From contig OZ020490.1 in assembly GCA_963971405.1 (NCBI GenBank), forward strand, positions 22,531,464 through 22,595,463: 64,000 nucleotides of DNA. Reading direction: 5' to 3'. Below are positions 59,490 through 64,000 of the stretch, piece by piece (position 1 is the stretch's first letter; the number at the start of each line of letters is the position of its first letter). Source of the DNA: Psococerastis gibbosa (lineage: Eukaryota > Arthropoda > Insecta > Psocodea > Psocidae). Under the pieces are notes generated by a model. The model ran no database searches and was not told the DNA's origin. It saw only the letters and a program-made list of their open reading frames with translations. The position numbers were made by a program, and so were the translations under genes.

Positions 59490-59781
59490 TTAAGTTTGCT
59501 CATACAAATGTTTATAATATTTGCTGGTAGCAATATTGTTCCGGTGACTTGGAGTATGTCCACCTATTTTTCGAATTGTGGAAGGAGGATTGCTTCCAAA
59601 CGTCTGAGGGGTCTTCAATGTCAGTCTAGCTAAACCAATAGGAGTCGTTGGTCCCTTGTCACCAGGCAGTGGCACTTTCCTATGAGACGGAATATTGAGC
59701 TGAGGGGTTTCACTTGACGGCGGTGAATAAAAGTCTCGCGATTTGATCAGTTGACTTTTTGAGTGTGAAAACGCTGAGTCG
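59490..59781 (-). CDS. RNF212-like gene, exon 2 (C-terminal tail) and stop
   Basis: The 292-nt exon follows the acceptor ATTATTTTCAG. It encodes DSAFSHSKSQLIKSRDFYSP, GPTTPIGLARLTLKTPQTFG and TSKYYKHLYEQT, then TAA. The repeated TP/SP sites and Arg/Lys spacing resemble the disordered tails of RNF212 relatives. Confidence 0.8.
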
Positions 59782-61191
59782 CTGAAAATAATTAATAATG
59801 TTAAGTTATGCGAGGATTTATGCAGACTTGATCATGGTTGTAGCGACCGTTAGAAATTCCCTATCACCGACTAAAATTTATAGCCTAGTAGGTTTATGAA
59901 CTCAGCGGACATAGCATGAATACCCTTTAAATCGATGCACCGTACCATAAAGCGTTCGTAATTCAACGAGTCTCCTAATAAAATTAAACTCTTAAGGCCG
60001 GCATCACACTATCGGCCTTCTCACCTAATGAGCGCGGTCACACTGTTCCGGTGGCACCGTGCCGTCGATTATCGACCTGATAGTGCTGCGGCTGGGAAGG
60101 TAACCGGACACGGGACAAATAAAGTGACCCTTTAACTCGAGTATGACGGATCGATCAAGAGTATAGGCTATATAAAATACTAAAATCAGCAATTTTTAAT
60201 CGGTCGCACTGGACAGTGTGTCCGCATCGTGTCATCCCGCCAGAATGCATCCCTCTCAGCCGCATACGGCAAAAAAGGATAGTGTGTCGCAATGGGATAG
60301 GCCTACATGATACCGATACGTCGTTATTAATCTGATGCTGGTAGTCTACATCAGTAAGTTTAGTCTACGGCTTTACTCCCCATTAAAAAGCGCTTAATGA
60401 AGTAATTAATTTAAGAAAGGCATTCTTATTTAACAAGATGAGATCTCAAAATAGCCCCCAGATGGAAATAGTCCTTACCGATATGCGTGCTGAGATGACA
60501 CTGGAGGTGGTGGTGTGAAGAGGTGATTATCCTTCGACATTGTAGGACTGCTATTTGTGTCATTCATTTGCCGAAAATTTATTTCCTGTGATGAAGTAGT
60601 TTTCTGCATGAAAGGATGAGTGTTCTGCAACTCAGTGCCAAATATGCGAAACTCAGGCCGACTGTTAGCATTGCTTATCGGTTTGTTGTTGGCGCTCAGT
60701 GAAAAGAGTGATTGATGCCCAGAACTGCTGTTTGTGGTTCGAGAACTATTCCGGTTGCCAAGGTTAGTTGCATACTCTTTATATTTGCGTAATTCGTGAT
60801 TTAGGCGGATCACTTCAACCTTTAACTTATTTTTATCATCTCTATGTCGCTTAGTTTCGTCTTTCACCTGCTGAAGTTGTTGCTTATACTTTTCTACTTT
60901 CTCTTTCAGGTGTTTAATAAATTTCATCCTGTGCGACTTTTGAAATTCACAAATTTTTAATTGTTGCGCGATTGTCTTATCAGGTTCATTAAAATAAACC
61001 CTCATTTCTTCCATCATACGTTCTTCAATAACGAGAGATGAGCAGTCCCTGAGGCACACGGGACAGTTCTTCAATGTTCCATTGTTACATTTATCACAAA
61101 AGATGTGACCACAATTTGTAATCAGAAATTTCCTTTTATCAGGATCTCCGGGTTGAAGGAAACAATTATTACAATGGACCCACTCCATCAT
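59490..61191 (-). CDS. Zip3/RNF212-family RING-finger protein, two exons
   Basis: Minus-strand exons 61191-60479 and 59781-59490 join in frame (CG|GTAAGG to TTTTCAG|C, Arg codon) to 334 aa. Residues 7-46 form a C3HC4 RING: CNNC, TNCGHIFCDKC, CPVC. This is followed by EFQKSHRMKFIKHLKEKVEK, a coiled coil (about 95-145) and a Ser/Thr/Asn/Pro-rich tail ending KHLYEQT. The order RING, coiled coil, Ser-rich tail, with the start MEWVHCNNCF, matches RNF212/RNF212B and the fly Vilya/Narya/Nenya group. These are SUMO/ubiquitin-ligase-like proteins that act at meiotic crossover sites on the synaptonemal complex; the role here is inferred. The start is MMEW or MEW at 61191/61188; the open frame further upstream is probably 5' UTR. 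The gene converges on moesin. Confidence 0.85.
60479..61191 (-). CDS. RNF212-like gene, exon 1 (RING, coiled coil, start of tail)
   Basis: 237 codons plus two bases. The RING cysteines and histidine are C7, C10, C27, H29, C32, C35, C43 and C46, counting from MMEW. The donor is CG|GTAAGG. Confidence 0.85.
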
Positions 61192-61445
61192 TGAAAATTG
61201 CAAAATCCTTAACAATAAGTTAATTACTACAAAAATGCAAGGAAAGCTGGATGAAGTATGAACTATAACTTTGACTGACGGTGACAGTTGTAAGAGGTGA
61301 TGTCCTGGTTTGTTTGGTTGTTTGGACCTGGACGACTGGTTGACCAGCAGGGCTGCCAAATGACTTCTGCCGTATTCCTCGGAAATTGTTAAATAGTTCC
61401 TCAGAATACCCCGGAATTTTTTTTAAATGTTGGTCCCCTTTAGAT

Positions 61446-61581
61446 GCCTCTTCCACCAACGTCAATAGTGATAGTAAATGTAGTATTGACGTGGTAGCAG
61501 ACATTTTTAGACTGTCTTAATGTCTGCTACCACGTCAATACCACATTTACTATCACTATTGACGTTGGTCGAATAAGCGCC
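61446..61581. mobile_element. Hairpin MITE upstream of the RNF212-like gene
   Basis: An almost perfect 136 bp hairpin (TCCACCAACGTCAATAGTGA and inverse, with GACGTGGTAGCAGACATTTT). It lies about 255 bp upstream of the RING gene ATG. Confidence 0.6.
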
Positions 61582-62017
61582 TTATATATGATTTTTTTCA
61601 TTTTTGAACACTAAGGATGTTACAAATTAAACTGATATAAAGTTTGTTTTCATGTAGTATGCTAAGCATAGGCGGATTTTTATTATTTTTGAGAGTATCG
61701 ACTGGTGTACGTCACCATGCCTAGGCCTACTTCACCAGTTTTCATCTTTTAATCTTGCTAATTTTCAGAAGCTAGAGCAGTATAGTCTAAGGCTCCTAAG
61801 CTTCACCCACGTATACCATAAGTAGGCACCTTTAATTGTGGCAAATTCAAAATTGGCAGTTGACAATTAAAAATACTTGGAGCGCTGAGAAAAGCATTAT
61901 AGGGGGCTGCGTAACGTTCTGGAGACTGGAGGGGGGGGGGGCTAGGTTGTTTGGGTTGTCATTATCAGATCTAAGCTGTTCTCCGTGAATCCAAGCCATT
62001 AATGTTATGGTAAACCT

Positions 62018-62400
62018 GAATTAGTGAGGTTTTACACATTTTATCCCCTGGAGAAGGGGGCGCAGCAGTCTCCCCTGCAGAAAAACAATGATAAATGGGC
62101 CCAAATTAATGAGGTTTTTCGCATTTTATACCCTGGTGATAGGTGGGCCCGGGGGTCTCCCCCGTAGAAAAAAAAATTGATAAATAGGCCCAAATTAGTG
62201 AGGTTTTACGCATATTAAACCCTGGAAAATGGGGGGCCGGGGGTTTCCCCCGGAGAAGGAAAATTGATGTATATAGGTCCAAATTAGTGAGGTTTTACGA
62301 ATTTTGCAAGCAGTACAGTTGAGATTGTACCGACAAATAAACCTACCACTCAGGGGGCCCGAGGGTCTCCCCCGAAGAAAAAGCTTGAAAAAATAGGTCT
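62018..62400. repeat. Degenerate tandem repeat, period about 84-90 bp
   Basis: Four to five units, each with AATTAGTGAGGTTTTACGCA followed by a G-rich stretch and GGGTCTCCCCCG. Confidence 0.6.
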
Positions 62401-64000
62401 GAAATAGGCACATTGGGATCTTAAGCATTTTGAGTAATATATTTTTGTGAAAATAAGTCAATGTGTTGATTTTTTCATGATGTCTTTCATGTAAAATAAG
62501 CATACCAGTATCAAGAATTAATTTCCCTTTCGTTATTGTGGATACTATGCCTTTCGCCTCCATAACGTCTTTGTCACCAGAAATCCTGGGGGGGGGGGCC
62601 TGCGGGCTTAGCCCCCCCCCCCCCCAGGACCCCCCTATTTACGCCAATGCATGTATATATAAACTTACAAACCTTTCTTGAAATAGGTTTGTAGCTTGTC
62701 GAAGGACGATGCAATTGAATAGGCAGTGTAGACTTGAATTGGTTTGTATTGCAGTGCTTCGACTCAAGTTAGAGTAATTTAACACACAGTGGTTACAATA
62801 TGAGCTGTGAGACGAGAACGATACATGCTTACAATTAATATTGAATTTGATCCAGCCTGCTTCCATATAGAAAAACCAACTCTGTGTCCACAGCTAAAGG
62901 AGCTGATGAGACACAGAGGGTAGATTAAAGATATTATTGAATAAGAGAAATAAATACGTAAAAGGAAGATTGAGGAATATTGAATTATCTGAATGTGAAC
63001 AGCGCCATCTAACGGGAAAAAGGTGAAGCTGGAAGCAGACTGGTTATTACACATGTGGGACTAAGTGGTCCCCACATTACCCCCCTCCTAAGACTGGAAG
63101 TCGGAGAAATGTCGTGGAACGTGGATGTGACGACCTGAGCGAGTGGTGCGAGTCGGTGGTGTCGGCACGACGTCAGTGGTCCCCACAGGTTTGTGATGGA
63201 AATAATGCAATAGGCTCCCATGATTTAATCATTTGATTTGACTTTTTTCTCACCCTCACACTTTTATAGGCTGATATGAAACTCCCGTCATCTTATTTCA
63301 GGTTCATCTAAGTTTTATTCATTATACAAAGCTGAAGCTACTCAAGCTAGTAAATTTTTAAAAACATGCAGAAATCTAAAATAATTTTTAGTGCGCTAGC
63401 GGCGGGAAATACACGACAGCTAAGTCGTAATAAATAGCTGACAATTAACTGTCATAAGATAACTATTGAGTTTCATTTGGCGCGAAAATTGTAGACCAAA
63501 ATATGGTGGACTTTCGATTGGTCCCCTGCTTCAGCATGCAAACATATGGAGGTGTAGGGCTCGGGGTGGAAATAGTGTTTATATTTTTTGAATTTTTGCG
63601 AAAATTTTATGAAACCGCGAGAGAATCAATGGTCATTCGACAAAAATCTTAAAAAATAAAATAAAAACAAATTTCCCTAAAATCCCACAGAAAAACCTCA
63701 AAAATTGTTGACCCCGGAAATTTTTCGGAATAAAATTATTTCCCACGGAATTCCGAGGTAAACCACGGAATGTGGCAGCCCTGTTGACCAGTGTTGCCGG
63801 ACGTGTAATATGAAATATCACGCCACTGATGTTCAAAATTCACGTCATATCACGCAAGCAACTAATCGGCTAATATATATGCATATTAATATAATATATA
63901 TATATAATACATAATTTATATTAAATTTTTTAATATGGTAACTAAAAAATCTAAAAACTTCTATGCTTAGCTTGTAGTGGGGCTGAAAAATCTGTGTGAA

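Larger units (their letters stand above)
61192..64000. other. Upstream of the RNF212-like gene, no further gene supported
   Basis: Contains the hairpin MITE, the G-rich tandem repeat and long G/C runs. A stretch near 61335-61420 (GACCAGCAGGGCTGCCA) is mirrored near 63700-63790. 62650-63250 looks like the edge of a retroelement (GTGGGACTAAGTGGTCCCCA) but has no coding evidence. Confidence 0.4.

Noticed and set aside
62015..62400. CRISPR-like regular spacing
   Set aside because: The repeats are long, diverged and without uniform spacers, in animal DNA; this is an ordinary tandem repeat.

Overview
This window is animal nuclear DNA, most likely from an arthropod and probably an insect with a large, repeat-rich genome. 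The evidence is GT-AG introns of 0.4 to 8 kb, AT-rich non-coding DNA, GC-richer coding exons, and an ERM-family protein that reads closest to insect moesin. Nothing bacterial or viral was recognised. Most of the sequence is introns packed with small transposons.

Three genes can be supported. (1) A moesin/ezrin/radixin gene runs left to right from a candidate 7-codon first exon at 13718 to the stop at 57215, with a probable poly(A) signal at 59135. Its nine exons join in frame to about 573 aa: FERM domain, coiled-coil helix, acidic linker, C-terminal actin-binding domain. (2) A three-exon gene on the opposite strand (42656 down to 40925) lies inside moesin intron 4. It encodes a calmodulin-fold protein of about 256 aa whose EF-hand loops have lost their calcium ligands. 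(3) A two-exon Zip3/RNF212-type RING protein gene (61191 down to 59490, minus strand, 334 aa) converges on moesin, with the two likely 3' ends little more than 100 bp apart.

The most interesting region is the 9.7 kb intron between the moesin coiled-coil exon (ends 46954) and the linker exon (starts 56656). It holds a series of extra open exons, each with good splice sites and each phase 0 at both ends: 48263-48379, 49861-49917, 51656-51718, 51979-52206, 52442-52654, 52849-53061 and 53618-53809. The last four are a tandem duplication of an exon pair (A1-B1, A2-B2), with homologous intron edges. The 51656 exon resembles the start of the normal linker exon. Any combination would keep the reading frame, so the gene could make ERM proteins with up to about 360 extra linker residues. 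I know of no ERM gene described this way, but no transcript evidence is available here. A further unexplained 75-nt phase-0 exon candidate lies at 25053-25127, between FERM subdomains F1 and F2.

The rest is mobile DNA. There are many PIF/Harbinger-like MITEs (TTA/TAA target duplications, nested terminal repeats), an approximately 850 bp family with an internal poly-G tract and CAGA repeats, TTAA-flanked MITEs, tRNA-derived SINE-like repeats, degraded LINE 3' ends, and two Penelope-like GIY-YIG elements arranged head to head at 54294-56005. Positions 1-13560 contain no gene I can support.
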